From Methylobacterium sp. PvR107 (GTDB taxonomy: Bacteria; Pseudomonadota; Alphaproteobacteria; Rhizobiales; Beijerinckiaceae): DNA of 64,000 nt. Below the pieces are notes generated by a model. That model did no database searches. It was not told where the DNA came from and worked only from the letters and a program-made list of their open reading frames with translations. Position 1 is the first letter of the stretch, and every line of letters begins with the position of its first letter. The DNA is taken from positions 5,890,001 through 5,954,000 of the forward strand of contig NZ_JAFIBW010000001.1 in the NCBI RefSeq assembly GCF_017833295.1, given 5' to 3'. Below are positions 8,111 to 16,042 of this stretch, one piece after another. The position numbers and the translations under genes are program-made.

Positions 8111-8258
8111 CACACGATGCTGTCGCAGGCGGACCCGCGGCGACAGGCGGGTGCGGGCCAGTTCCCTGCACCTTGCCCGTGAGGCCTTGGCCGGGCAGCT
8201 GCGTGAGGGACGGCATATGTGGGGGAACTCGACACCGCGGGGCGCCGGCCCACCGCCT

Positions 8259-8471
8259 TTACAGGCGATGTGAGGCGATCCAGTTGGGCCCCAAGATGTC
8301 CCCGGCGTCCGTGATGATCCACGGCCGGGCGTCCCCGGTGTCTATTGCCTGGGCCGCAACAGCCAGCGCTGCCCGCAAGGTCGGAAAGGGGCGGCCTTGC
8401 GCGATGTGGGCGGGGTTGCGGCTGGACCAGATGGTGAGTTCAGCGGGTCTGTTGAGATCGGACAGTGTCAT
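8259..8471 (-). CDS. Small conserved hypothetical (70 aa), paralogue of 21075-21302
   Basis: ATG 8471. The product matches the 21075 protein through its length: AELT-W-S--PAH-AQG--F-TLR-AL--AA-A-D--DA-PWIIT--GDIL-P-WI. The ending PWIITDAGDILGPNWI looks like a small folded beta unit. It has no recognised domain. Two diverged copies 13 kb apart in one window suggest a gene common in this island type. Confidence 0.6.
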   Translation of the reverse strand: MTLSDLNRPAELTIWSSRNPAHIAQGRPFPTLRAALAVAAQAIDTGDARPWIITDAGDILGPNWIASHRL

Positions 8472-8612
8472 GGGTGCGCTCCGCTCGATCAGAGCGAGGC
8501 CTGTTTCAAGCGTATCAGGGGCGGGCTACGGCCTGCAGGCGAAGGCGCCCGGCCTACCGCGCGGTCATGTACGCGCGCGGCTTACAAGAGATGGGCGTGA
8601 GCAGCTAAAATC

Positions 8613-8687
8613 TCAAGCCGTCCTGGGTCGCGGCCGGGGCACGACGATCTCGACAGTCTGGCCGGTGAGTGGGTTGAGGATCAGCAT
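8613..8687 (-). CDS. Possible micro-ORF (24 aa)
   Basis: ATG 8687 follows GGAG at 9 nt; the peptide MLILNPLTGQTVEIVVPRPR ends in RTA then TGA. A short Val/Ile stretch is followed by basic residues. Weak evidence: only the ribosome site and a plausible peptide. Confidence 0.2.
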   Translation of the reverse strand: MLILNPLTGQTVEIVVPRPRPRTA

Positions 8688-8785
8688 GGCCGCCAGTCTC
8701 CGGTGGGTGTGCCAGTAGAACGTGGGTCGAGGGCGGTAAGATCAGATTAGCCTGTGCAATTGCGCACACTTGGTGAACGGATCAT

Positions 8786-9157
8786 TTACCCTGGTTCCCG
8801 GCCGTATGGGCGCCGCAGCGCCTCGATCCAGGCCTTCACCGGATCGACCACGAACGACACATACGCTGCCCATGTCCGCGCCCTGCCGGGCACGTTGGGA
8901 TCGTCAGGCCGCGTCGCCATCAGCGCCGTCACGTAGCGGTCCTCGTGCGGCTTGCCCTCGTTAAGGGTGTTGCGCTCCCGGCCGGGACGGCTGCCTTGCT
9001 CCGGCTGCCGGTCGTACGCCTCGCGCACGCATCAATGCCATGCCCGCTCCAGCGCCGGCAGGTCGGCCGGCTCGGCCGCCAGGGCCGAGGCCGGTCCGAC
9101 CCCCGCAAGCGTGACGAGTAGGACCAAGCCTTGGCGTTGCGCCGCCCGGCTATTCAT
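8786..9157 (-). pseudogene. Secreted hypothetical protein interrupted by an in-frame TGA
   Basis: ATG 9157 opens a signal peptide (MNSRAAQRQGLVLLVTLAGV...SALA) then PADLPALERAWH, followed by TGA at 9034-9032. The same frame continues CVREAYDRQPEQGSRPGRERNTLNEGKPHEDRYVTALMA to a stop at 8786-8788. The two halves read as one protein (ALERAW-xCVREAY...), so a single codon has mutated to a stop. The ATG overlaps the end of the upstream 50-aa gene. Confidence 0.6.
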
Positions 9158-9302
9158 CGGACGCGCCGGCCACCGCAAAGGCAACCCCGCCCGTCGCCTG
9201 CTGCAGCTCATGTCGGGCCACGCCATCTGCCAGCGCGATCAAGCCAGCGAGCATGAACCCGAGCAGCAGGCAGCGGCGGATGGGCAGCGCGGGAACGAGC
9301 AT
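9150..9302 (-). CDS. Small membrane protein (50 aa)
   Basis: ATG 9302, TAG 9152-9150. Residues 10-27 (CLLLGFMLAGLIALADGV) form one membrane span, followed by a helical tail (RHELQQATGGVAFAVAGASDE). Its last codons contain the ATG (9157) of the downstream secreted-protein pseudogene (ATGAATAG), so the pair was translationally coupled. Confidence 0.5.
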   Translation of the reverse strand: MLVPALPIRRCLLLGFMLAGLIALADGVARHELQQATGGVAFAVAGASDE

Positions 9303-9503
9303 GGAGGCGCCTCGAGGAGACGACTGCACCGTAGCTCAGCCGTGCGGAGCTGGCTGCCGCGCCGGGATCACAGTGGTACGAAATGCGAACGGCTGCCGCT
9401 CAGGCCCGGCGCTGCCCAGGGAAGATGGCCTCCGACATGCAACAGCCGTGACCGACCATAGACTGTACGTCTGGGCCGTCGATGCGTCGGAGCGATAAAG
9501 CTC

Positions 9504-9878
9504 ATGTCGGGGAAGCGGATAGCCAGTTTGGCCCGGCTCGTGGCCTGGGTTCTCGTCATAGCGATTACCGTCATAACGCTCGTGCCGCTCGGTCTGCGGC
9601 CGGTCGTGACCGCCAGCCCGAGCATCGAGCGCTCCGCAGCCTACGCGGCCTTGGGGCTGTGCATGGTCTGGGGCTACCCGCTTCGCTGGCCTTGGGTTTT
9701 GCTCGGCTGCGTCCTGCTTGCTGGCGGCTTGGAAGCGGCGCAGCACCTGACCAGCACCCGCCATGGGCGGTTCGATGACTTCCTCGTGAAGGCGGCTGCC
9801 AGCGCGGTCGGTGTGCTCATCGGCCTCGGCGTCGTGCTGCTGTTGGAGCGACGCTCTCAAGCAACGACACGCGGATGA
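9504..9878 (+). CDS. VanZ-like family membrane protein
   Basis: ATG 9504, 124 residues. Four hydrophobic spans: about 10-32, 44-58, 62-80 and 95-118. The VanZ-like pattern is present: EAAQHLTSTRHGRFDDFLVKAAASAVGVLIG, where the Q-x-x-x-x-x-R-x-x-x-x-D signature and the following Gly-rich helix are typical. Family members are small inner-membrane proteins of unclear role; the namesake gives low-level teicoplanin resistance, and there is no glycopeptide cluster here. Confidence 0.75.
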   Translation: MSGKRIASLARLVAWVLVIAITVITLVPLGLRPVVTASPSIERSAAYAALGLCMVWGYPLRWPWVLLGCVLLAGGLEAAQHLTSTRHGRFDDFLVKAAASAVGVLIGLGVVLLLERRSQATTRG

Positions 9879-10073
9879 ACTCGTAGAGGAACCGTAAGCG
9901 GGCGACCTTGAGCAGGGCGCTCTGGTTGTTCTCGGGCCCGGCAGCTCGAGCCGCGTCCGTCGCCGCCGGCGCTATGCCGTCAATCTTCAGGGCGCGCTGC
10001 GCTTCGTTCCGATCTATGCCGAGCTCACGTGTTGCAGCGCGAACCCCGCCGGCCTTCCCTCAGCCCCCCTTCG

Positions 10074-10098
10074 AAACTGGCTCAAGTTGAGCCAGTTT
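10074..10098. repeat. Perfect 25-bp palindrome
   Basis: AAACTGGCTCAA, a single central G, then TTGAGCCAGTTT: 12-bp arms without mismatch. No U-tract follows on either strand, so a terminator is less likely than a protein-binding site or a mobile-element footprint. Confidence 0.7.
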
Positions 10099-10187
10099 CT
10101 CGTCGCCGGCGCTTACTTCGTGAGCCGGATCCACTCGGCGATCTGCTCGTTCCGCTGCAGGGTCGTGAGGTCGCCTGTCAGCCCATG

Positions 10188-10215
10188 AAAAAACCCGCCG
10201 GCCTGAGGCGGCGGG
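10188..10215 (-). terminator. Rho-independent terminator (minus strand)
   Basis: Read on the minus strand: CCCGCCG, loop, CGGCGGG, then six T. It is well placed to end transcripts of the minus-strand genes at 10459-11073, although 240 bp downstream. Confidence 0.65.
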
Positions 10216-10458
10216 TTGTCGCAGGGTCCACACTGTTCGATCCGGCCGGGAATTCACCGCTCGAAGAGCCACTATCCCTGCTGGTCGTGGTTGGGCGGAC
10301 TGTCCTGGTCCGCATCAGCGATGCGCGACGTTCGGGGGCTGGTGCCGTGATGTCTCATGGCTGACCTCCTCTCCGGTATCGGCGCCGCATTCGATGCGCG
10401 CCAGGACACGGAGGCTAGGAGCGTCCATGCGGGATGGCAAGGACCCGACGCGGTTGGT

Positions 10459-10752
10459 CTACTCGCAGACCTCGACCCGGCGGATGTGCTCGTATCCGTA
10501 CGGGTCGATGTAGGCGCGCCGCTCGAAGTGGCAGGCGCCATAGGGTCCGGGCGCAACGTAGACCGGCCGGCCCGGGTAGTAGCCGCTGTTCGCCGAGGCG
10601 ATGGCGCTGCCAGCCACGACGCCGCCAAGGACGCCCAGACCGACAGCAGCACCAACTCCGATGCCGTCTCGGGCCTGGGCCGCTGGCTGGGCGCAGCACA
10701 GGGTGAGCGCGGCCAAGGCAGCTGCACCAGCGGTCTTCAAGGATCCACGCAT
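10459..10752 (-). CDS. Secreted small protein (97 aa)
   Basis: ATG 10752 behind GGAGGA. Signal peptide at 1-27 (KTAGAAALAALTLCCAQPAAQA), then a glycine-zipper-like stretch (GIGVGAAVGLGVLGGVVAGSAIA). The exported tail is GYYPGRPVYVAPGPYGACHFERRAYIDPYGYEHIRRVEVCE. Two Cys in the mature end may pair. The layout is common for small envelope proteins of Rhizobiales. A further secreted gene lies upstream on the same strand. Confidence 0.65.
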   Translation of the reverse strand: MRGSLKTAGAAALAALTLCCAQPAAQARDGIGVGAAVGLGVLGGVVAGSAIASANSGYYPGRPVYVAPGPYGACHFERRAYIDPYGYEHIRRVEVCE

Positions 10753-10812
10753 CGCCGTCCTCCGGTAAGCCTGAAGGACACCACGGACCGGTAAACGCAG
10801 GATTTCTGACGA

Positions 10813-11073
10813 TCAGAGCCGATCCGACTTCGGCGGTGGGGGCGCATCCGCATCATCGTCATCGTCCGGCGACCGAGGACCGCCAGGGCGCAGCGGCGCT
10901 TCCATATCGTCGTCGTCGTCGTCGTCCGGCGACGGCCGGACACGATCCTGCGGTGATAGCGGTCGGTCCAAATCGACGCTCGGGGGTGGAGGCCGCCGTT
11001 CTTCGAGGGGCTGTGCCAAGGCCCCTGCCGTGGCCAGGATAAGCAGGGCGGCGCCAGTGAGACGTGCGCGCAT
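10813..11073 (-). CDS. Secreted, Asp-rich low-complexity protein (86 aa)
   Basis: ATG 11073 behind GGAGG. Signal peptide at about 1-20 (RLTGAALLILATAGALA). The mature part alternates proline/arginine segments with runs of seven and five Asp (PSPDDDDDDDMEAP, RSPDDDDDADAPPPP). It should be disordered and could bind divalent cations; that role is inference. It lies 60 bp upstream of the 10459 gene and may share its operon. Confidence 0.6.
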   Translation of the reverse strand: MRARLTGAALLILATAGALAQPLEERRPPPPSVDLDRPLSPQDRVRPSPDDDDDDDMEAPLRPGGPRSPDDDDDADAPPPPKSDRL

Positions 11074-11194
11074 CGGACCTCCGCAGGACTGTTCTGTAGC
11101 GGGCATGCCTGCAAACGAACGAGCGACGAGCTTTGCGGTTCGATGACAGTGCTGTGAGTCGGGAGACTCACAGCTCCCGCCGCCGAGAGAGCGA

Positions 11195-11620
11195 TTAGGC
11201 GTAGGGGGCGCCGAACAGGTCGCCGAGCGCCTTGCGCCGGAACAGCGTGCGCCACCGACGCCGCTCATGCTCCGGCCGGTCGTGGATCATGTGGCAGCGC
11301 TGGCAGAAGGCCGCGAGGTTGGCGTCCGCGTTGTTCGAGGTGTCGTGGTCTCGATGGGCGGCGGCCAGCACCACCCTGGTCCGACGGGCACGGCCGAGGA
11401 TGGCAGCCTCCACGGAGAGGCGGATCCGCCTGCCCCATCCGTCGCGCCAGCGGCCGGCTTCGGCGTCCCACCAGCGCCCATCACCGAGGTGGCAGACCAT
11501 CCGCCCATGCGGCCGCCCGCAACCCTCGCAGCAGCCTTTCGCCGCGCCGAACCGGATCACGGTCGAGAGCTGCGCCCAGTCGATGGGATAGATGAAGCGA
11601 TGCTCGGGCCGGATCGGCAT
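11195..11620 (-). CDS. HNH-type endonuclease-like protein
   Basis: 141 residues from ATG 11620. Two Cys pairs (CCEGCGR at about 30-36 and CQRC at about 117-120) bracket the core AAAHRDHDTSNNADANLAAFCQRCHMIHD. This gives the His-containing beta strand, the Asn and the final His of an HNH fold with a structural zinc site. The family includes phage and island nucleases of uncertain role. No methylase or terminase partner is adjacent, so it is probably a solitary island gene. Confidence 0.65.
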   Translation of the reverse strand: MPIRPEHRFIYPIDWAQLSTVIRFGAAKGCCEGCGRPHGRMVCHLGDGRWWDAEAGRWRDGWGRRIRLSVEAAILGRARRTRVVLAAAHRDHDTSNNADANLAAFCQRCHMIHDRPEHERRRWRTLFRRKALGDLFGAPYA

Positions 11621-11916
11621 GGCGCGGTGAAGTGCCGGTAAAGGGCTCCCCTCTGTATAGCCTCGACTGTTCCAGCCCTGTTGCCTGTTCGCAACATGCG
11701 CTGGGCAACGCTGCGGCAGGCCGGAACCGACATTCCGATCAGATGTTGTTGCATCTCATCTCGTATCTCGGGGCGTAATCCGCCATCTGATCTGTGTTAG
11801 TAGACAATTTACTATAGCGTTTTGCGTCGTATCCGCTCGGTGTGTCCGTAAAACTACAGCTTTTTCGCCACGGTCCGGTAGTCATAGCGACAGATCGAAA
11901 TTCTGGACCTGACGAC

Positions 11917-12750
11917 ATGACCAAGCTCCTGGCCTCGCTGGCTGCCTTCACCGCCCTGACCGGCGCCGCATCGGCCGCCGACCTGCCGCGCCGCGCCGCG
12001 CCGCCGCCGATCTTCACCCCCGTCCCGGTGTTCACCTGGACTGGCGCCTATTTCGGTATCAACGCCGGCTACGCCTTCGACGCCAGCGACCGCAACACCG
12101 GCAACACCTTCGCCGTCCCCTTCCCGTACGCCGCTCCCGGCACCGTCGCCTCCTTCCGCAACCGCAGCCAGGACGGCTTCTCCGGCGGCGCGCAGATCGG
12201 CTACAACTACCAGTTCACCCCGGGCTCGGGCGTGGTGATCGGCTTCGAGGCCGATGCCCAGTACCTCGACTTCGGTCGTGACCGGAACAACGCCTTCATC
12301 TCCGGCGCCGTCGCACCCGGCCTGATCGTCAACGACCCGCGCGGCCTCTCCAGCCTCGACTACTTCGGCACCGTGCGCGGCCGCCTCGGCTACGCCTTCG
12401 ACCGCACTCTCGTGTACGGCACCGGCGGCTTCGCCTACGGCTCGGGCAGCGCCGACCGCTCGTTCGGCGGCTTCCGCGGCAACGACAACTTCCGCACCGG
12501 CTGGGCCGCTGGCGGCGGCATCGAGTATGCCCTGCCCACCGACTCGTTCCTGAACTTCTTCCGCTCGTCCGCCGTGACGCTGAAGGTGGAAGGCCTGTAC
12601 GTGAACCTCGACCGCGGCACCCGCAACCAGGGCGTCCTGCTCGTCGACGCTGCCAGCCTCACGCCGGTCCTCACCACCGGCATCGGCCGCCGCGACGACC
12701 AGTTCGCCGTGGTCCGCGCCGGCCTGAACTACAAGTTCGGCTCGTACTAA
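11917..12750 (+). CDS. Outer-membrane beta-barrel protein, Omp31/porin-like
   Basis: ATG 11917 starts a signal peptide (MTKLLASLAAFTALTGAASA), then ADLPRRAAPPP. FTWTGAYFGINAGYAF follows, which is the classic opening of the Omp25/Omp31 family. The rest alternates strands (GGAQIGYNYQF, VVIGFEADAQYLDFG, FGTVRGRLGYAFDRTLVYGTGGFAYG) and ends VVRAGLNYKFGSY with the C-terminal aromatic expected for barrel assembly. Length 277 aa fits. Such proteins are abundant in the outer membrane of Methylobacterium and Brucella relatives. An upstream AT-richer stretch (about 11780-11830) is the likely promoter. Confidence 0.85.
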   Translation: MTKLLASLAAFTALTGAASAADLPRRAAPPPIFTPVPVFTWTGAYFGINAGYAFDASDRNTGNTFAVPFPYAAPGTVASFRNRSQDGFSGGAQIGYNYQFTPGSGVVIGFEADAQYLDFGRDRNNAFISGAVAPGLIVNDPRGLSSLDYFGTVRGRLGYAFDRTLVYGTGGFAYGSGSADRSFGGFRGNDNFRTGWAAGGGIEYALPTDSFLNFFRSSAVTLKVEGLYVNLDRGTRNQGVLLVDAASLTPVLTTGIGRRDDQFAVVRAGLNYKFGSY

Positions 12751-12765
12751 GATCCGGTCGCGCTG

Positions 12766-12788
12766 CTCCCGGGTGTCTGTCCCGGGAG
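12766..12788 (+). terminator. Hairpin just after the porin gene
   Basis: CTCCCGGG, 7-nt loop, CCCGGGAG, starting 16 nt after the porin stop. The stem is perfect but lacks a U-tract, so it may protect the 3' end or act as a weak terminator ahead of the one at 12904. Confidence 0.5.
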
Positions 12789-12903
12789 ATGCGACGGCGG
12801 GCGAGAGGTAGTTGGTCCTCCTTATCGCCTTCCGCCGCCGAGGAGCAGCCGCCCGGCTGACCTTCGCATCCCCAGCCCGATCAAACTGGCCGCGAGGTCG
12901 GCG

Positions 12904-12941
12904 ACACCCTGGGAGCACCTGCTCCTGGGGTGTTTCTTTTT
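12904..12941 (+). terminator. Rho-independent terminator after the porin gene
   Basis: ACACCC-GGGAGCA / TGCTCC-GGGGTGT stem with a 2-nt loop followed by TTTCTTTTT. Good plus-strand intrinsic terminator about 150 bp after the porin stop. Confidence 0.7.
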
Positions 12942-13156
12942 GGGGCCATCAGGATGCTCCCGATCCTATGCCTCGCCATGACATCATCGCGAGTTGGATC
13001 CCAAACGCCTCGAGCGTCAGCTGCTGACCGTTCCGGCATCATCCGATGACGTAGCCGGGTCATCCGATGGGTGCGCCAAGGCCCTCCCGTAGCTCGGCCG
13101 TTTGTGTCTTGCGTCGATCCAGTATGGATAGGGGGCCTTCTCACACGGAGAAGCAC

Positions 13157-13654
13157 CTATGTCGGACGAGAACGAGACCCCTGAAGCAGCTCCGCGCGAT
13201 CGGAGCGTTCAGCCGGAACCCGCGCCACGACCCGCCTCAGGCCGACGATGCTGAAGGCCCGGTAGGCAGCGCCGCGGATCACAGCACGGGACAGGGCGCC
13301 GCGCATTCCGACCACGATCAGCTCGGCCGCATCCAGAGGCCGAGGCGCCGAGAACGTGAACACCACGCCAAGCTCGATGTCTTCCCGCCAGCATCGCAGC
13401 CACACCGGCAGGGTGCCGAGCTGACGGCCGGTGCCGGTGCGGACCCACTCCAGGACATGCGCGAACGGGTCGGCGACGGAATAGAAAGTCCGAGCCGAGA
13501 CCGGACAGCGAACGCCGCCGAGCTGACGAGCGATGGTCTCCTGAACGGACACTCGGTTAGCTCGAGCCGGATCCGGCGCCGGGCCCTCATCCACCTCGTC
13601 CAGCACGACGCCGTCCGGCAGCAACTCGTCAACGTCGGGGGCGTCGTCCGGCAT
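13157..13654 (-). CDS. GNAT-like protein with altered C-terminus, partner of an RHH gene
   Basis: ATG 13654 overlaps the stop of the upstream RHH gene. After an acidic N-terminus the core is VSVQETIARQLGGVRCPVSARTFYSVADPFAHVLEWV, GRQLGTLPVWLRCWREDIELGVVFTFSAPRPLDAAELIVVGMRGALSRAVIRGAAYRAFSIVGLRRVVARVP. This resembles phage-borne GNAT folds in strand/helix order and in GLRRVVARVP. The expected acceptor region after VARVP is replaced by ERSDRAELLQGSRSRPT, so the domain is probably C-terminally truncated. RHH plus GNAT pairs can be toxin-antitoxin modules. Assignment moderate. Confidence 0.5.
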   Translation of the reverse strand: MPDDAPDVDELLPDGVVLDEVDEGPAPDPARANRVSVQETIARQLGGVRCPVSARTFYSVADPFAHVLEWVRTGTGRQLGTLPVWLRCWREDIELGVVFTFSAPRPLDAAELIVVGMRGALSRAVIRGAAYRAFSIVGLRRVVARVPAERSDRAELLQGSRSRPT

Positions 13655-13857
13655 CAAGCGGCCGCCCGCATTGCGGCCGCATGGGCGGTGGGCGGTCGAG
13701 GCGGCTCGCGGTCTGGCGCATGTGCGCCCTGGATCGTTTGCTGGACAGCGCGGCGAATGAATTCAGACCGGCCGATACCGCGCGCTCGCGCTGCGGCGGC
13801 TGCAGCAACTGGCAGCGACGGTTCAACTCGCAGGAACGGATAAGATGTTAGACGCAT
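13654..13857 (-). CDS. Ribbon-helix-helix (CopG/Arc-like) small protein
   Basis: ATG 13857 follows GGAGGG. The N-terminal strand plus two helices (FLRVEPSLPVAAAAAARARGIGRSEFIRRAVQQTIQ) are a canonical RHH DNA-binding pattern, with the G-x-x-R-S-E-F-I-R-R helix. 67 residues. It overlaps the GNAT-like gene, giving the gene order of an antitoxin followed by its toxin, and would repress its own promoter in the AT-rich gap 13860-13930. Confidence 0.6.
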   Translation of the reverse strand: MRLTSYPFLRVEPSLPVAAAAAARARGIGRSEFIRRAVQQTIQGAHAPDREPPRPPTAHAAAMRAAA

Positions 13858-14187
13858 CGCCGACCCTCCGGAACAGCATCCGAAGAATAGGGCGAAAAGT
13901 CAGTAAATACACATTAAATCAATAACTTAGCTCAGGCGCTCGCGAGGATCCGCCAACGTTCAATGCCGTTTGCCGAAGTGCGCTAGCCCGATAAGTCACG
14001 CTCGAAAATGCCTCGGCTGTCCGTCCGACCGCAGCATTGCGATGGGCAGCGCGGCTGAAGCGTCACCTGCAGCTTACAGCCTTACCGACGTTTGCCGCAA
14101 TCTGACGAAGGCGTTGGGGTAAATGTTGGGGCAACCGTGGCCATCGCCGGAAAAAAACTACGCTCAGACAGCGGGTTGGCTGGTGAT
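13858..14187. other. Gap: promoter region and possible integrase-end remnant
   Basis: AT-rich at 13880-13930 (likely promoter of the RHH pair). At 14116-14141 two GTTGGGG copies (GTTGGGGTAAATGTTGGGGC) lie before the tRNA-Ser-like end at 14190. Spacer sequences of this type often separate a tyrosine-integrase gene from its tRNA target, but no integrase frame remains. Confidence 0.35.
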
Positions 14188-14423
14188 AATGGCGGAGGGA
14201 GCGGGACAATCGTCCGAGCCTGCCGATGCCTATAAAATCAATGACTTAGAAAGGGCCCCTGCCCCCACGGTGTAGCAGTCCGGTGTAGCAGAGATCAACC
14301 CCGGCCGATGGGTCGGCCTATGCGTTGCATCAGTGAAACCGGTTGTACTGGCCTCTTGGTTGGGCGGACCAATCGGGATCCGAACTGGCGTTCGCGACCC
14401 GTGTTCGTGGCGGCGAGAACGAT
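14188..14423. repeat. 236-bp direct repeat, copy A
   Basis: Closely matches 34305-34540 in the same orientation, with long identical runs such as ACGGTGTAGCAGTCCGGTGT and AGCAGAGATCAACCCCGGCC. On the minus strand its outer end reads GTCCCGCTCCCTCCGCCA, like the 3' end of a tRNA-Ser. The IS6 element starts 36 bp to the right. A possible old attachment region. Confidence 0.65.
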
Positions 14424-14458
14424 GGCCGCTGGTTAGTACACCGCCGTCGGCTCTGAAC

Positions 14459-15353
14459 GGGCGTGTCGCAACCGCGAATGCGCTGAGGTTCACGGCTCGT
14501 TAGCCATACCCGCCCAGCTTGCCGCCTCCGCCTTGGAGCCGGCCCATGATCCTCCACGCCATCGCCGCCAAGCTCAAACAGCGCGCCAAGGCCGACTTCA
14601 GGGGCCGGCACTTCGAGGCGGCGCTGATCGTCCAGGCGGTGTCCTGGTACCTGCGTTACCCACTCAGCTACCGCGACATCGAGGAGCTGTTCCTGGAACG
14701 CGGCTTGGAGGTGGATCACTCCACCCTGAACCGCTGGGTGCTCGCCTACGCGCCGCTGATCGAGAAGCGGCTACGCCAGTTCCGTCGGCCGCACTGCGGC
14801 TCGGTGCGGATCGATGAGACCTACATCAAGGTTCGCGGCCAGTGGCGCTACCTCTACCGAGCCATCGACAAGTACGGCGAGGCGGCCGACTTCCTGCTCA
14901 CGGCCAACCGCGACCTACATGCCGCCAAGCGGTTCTTCCGCAAGATGCTCCAAGATCAGCCGCTGCTCGCCCCAGATCGCATCGGCACCGATGGCGCCGG
15001 CACCTACCCACCGGCCATCGCCCAGAGCCGGGACGAGGGCCTGCTACCCCGGACGCCGACCCACTACGTCACCAAGCATCTGCAGCAGGGCATCGAGAGC
15101 GACCACTTCCGGGTCAAGCGAGCGATGCCGCGGGTCGGCGGGTTCCGCTCCTTCAACACGGCCCGGCGCACGATCTGCGGCTTCGAAGCCATGCTCTGGC
15201 TGCGCAAGGGCTTCGGCTTTGCCGGTGCGTGGACCGTGCGCGAACAGAACCGGCTGCTTGGGGTCTGCTTCGGACTTCAAAAGGTTAACGAAGTCTGAAA
15301 CCGAGGCAGTTCTGGTCCTTCCTGCGGCCTATACCAGAGCTTGCGACAAGCCC
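14459..15353 (+). mobile_element. IS6-family insertion sequence
   Basis: About 895 bp bounded by GGGCGTGTCGCAA (14459-14471) and the inverted TTGCGACAAGCCC (15341-15353), 12 of 13 matching. It encodes one DDE transposase. No 8-bp target duplication is visible, so it may have moved by cointegrate or recombined since insertion. Confidence 0.75.
14546..15298 (+). CDS. IS6-family DDE transposase
   Basis: 250 residues from ATG 14546. N-terminal helix-turn-helix (about 25-65, SWYLRYPLSYRDIEELFLERGLEVDHSTLNRWV), then the DDE catalytic core: Asp in RIDETYIKVRGQWRYLYRAID, Asp in DRIGTDGAGTY, Glu in GIESDHFRVKRAM. The C-terminus (ARRTICGFEAMLWLRKGFGF) is also typical. Length and motifs are complete, so the enzyme looks intact and could mobilise the element. 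Confidence 0.92.
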   Translation: MILHAIAAKLKQRAKADFRGRHFEAALIVQAVSWYLRYPLSYRDIEELFLERGLEVDHSTLNRWVLAYAPLIEKRLRQFRRPHCGSVRIDETYIKVRGQWRYLYRAIDKYGEAADFLLTANRDLHAAKRFFRKMLQDQPLLAPDRIGTDGAGTYPPAIAQSRDEGLLPRTPTHYVTKHLQQGIESDHFRVKRAMPRVGGFRSFNTARRTICGFEAMLWLRKGFGFAGAWTVREQNRLLGVCFGLQKVNEV

Positions 15354-15757
15354 CGTCCGGATCGCCAGCCGCGAATGGGCCGCCTGGCTGCGCCTGCGCC
15401 TACCCCGGGCGAGCCATGTGGGTTTCGGCAGCATAGGGGGCACAGGTGCGAACGCCACGGCTGTCGAAGTTCTCAGAGGCTCATCAACAAGCCGTCCCCA
15501 AGCCGGAAACAGGCGTCTGACAGCCCCGAAACGTACAAGCCCGCCCGCGGCGCGCACGGTAAATGCCTGAACCAGCCGCTTCGCTCGCATGAACGGCGAG
15601 CGGCTGGCTCAGGCTTCCGAAAGAACATGCCCGATTCTGGAGCCTCGCGGCTAGCGGGACCGAAGAAGGCTGCCGAGAGGCAGCGGGCGACCTTAACCAA
15701 TGTGAGTCCCGAGATTCGGCGCGAGCGGTATCAGCAGACGAACAGTCTGTTAGTCCG
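15354..15757. other. Gap without recognised gene
   Basis: No coding frame with convincing character. Contains an imperfect long hairpin at about 15567-15612 (CTGAACCAGCCGC ... GCGGCTGGCTCAG) without a U-tract. Confidence 0.35.
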
Positions 15758-15991
15758 ATGCACCTCTATCGATTCTGTGTAGCCCTGCGGCACCTTGACG
15801 GAACACTCGACGCACCCGCGCGCGAGGAAAGCATCATGGCTGGGAATGCTGACGAGGCCATCAAAATGGCCAAACGAATCAACGTCGACATGGTCGGCAC
15901 GGGCACAAACTCGATCTACCTCACCGACCCTGCAGGGCACGTGATCTGGTCGCTGCGCCTGGGAGAGGTGTGGCTGGATCGAGACTGCTAA
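15758..15991 (+). CDS. Small conserved-looking protein (77 aa)
   Basis: ATG 15758. The product begins MHLYRFCVALRHLDGTLDAP, has a central helix (ADEAIKMAKRIN) and ends LTDPAGHVIWSLRLGEVW. The beta-helix-beta layout with a final D-x-x-G-x-V/I-W strand is seen in short single-domain Methylobacterium proteins of unknown function. Intact; ends 17 bp before the IS3 element. Confidence 0.55.
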   Translation: MHLYRFCVALRHLDGTLDAPAREESIMAGNADEAIKMAKRINVDMVGTGTNSIYLTDPAGHVIWSLRLGEVWLDRDC

Positions 15992-16042
15992 AGGGCAGCG
16001 GTGGAGTGCACCCTGTTTGACCGGACAGGCAGCGGGGCGGGT

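Larger units (their letters stand above)
9879..10458. other. Non-coding stretch with palindrome and terminator
   Basis: No gene supported. On the minus strand a short peptide-like stretch (TLQRNEQIAEWIRLTK then stop, about 10118-10175) may be a remnant. The stretch holds the 25-bp palindrome (10074-10098) and a minus-strand terminator (10188-10215). Confidence 0.4.

Noticed and set aside
11854..12918. 354-codon minus-strand frame over the porin
   Set aside because: Val/Ala/Gly/Glu shadow of the beta-barrel gene.
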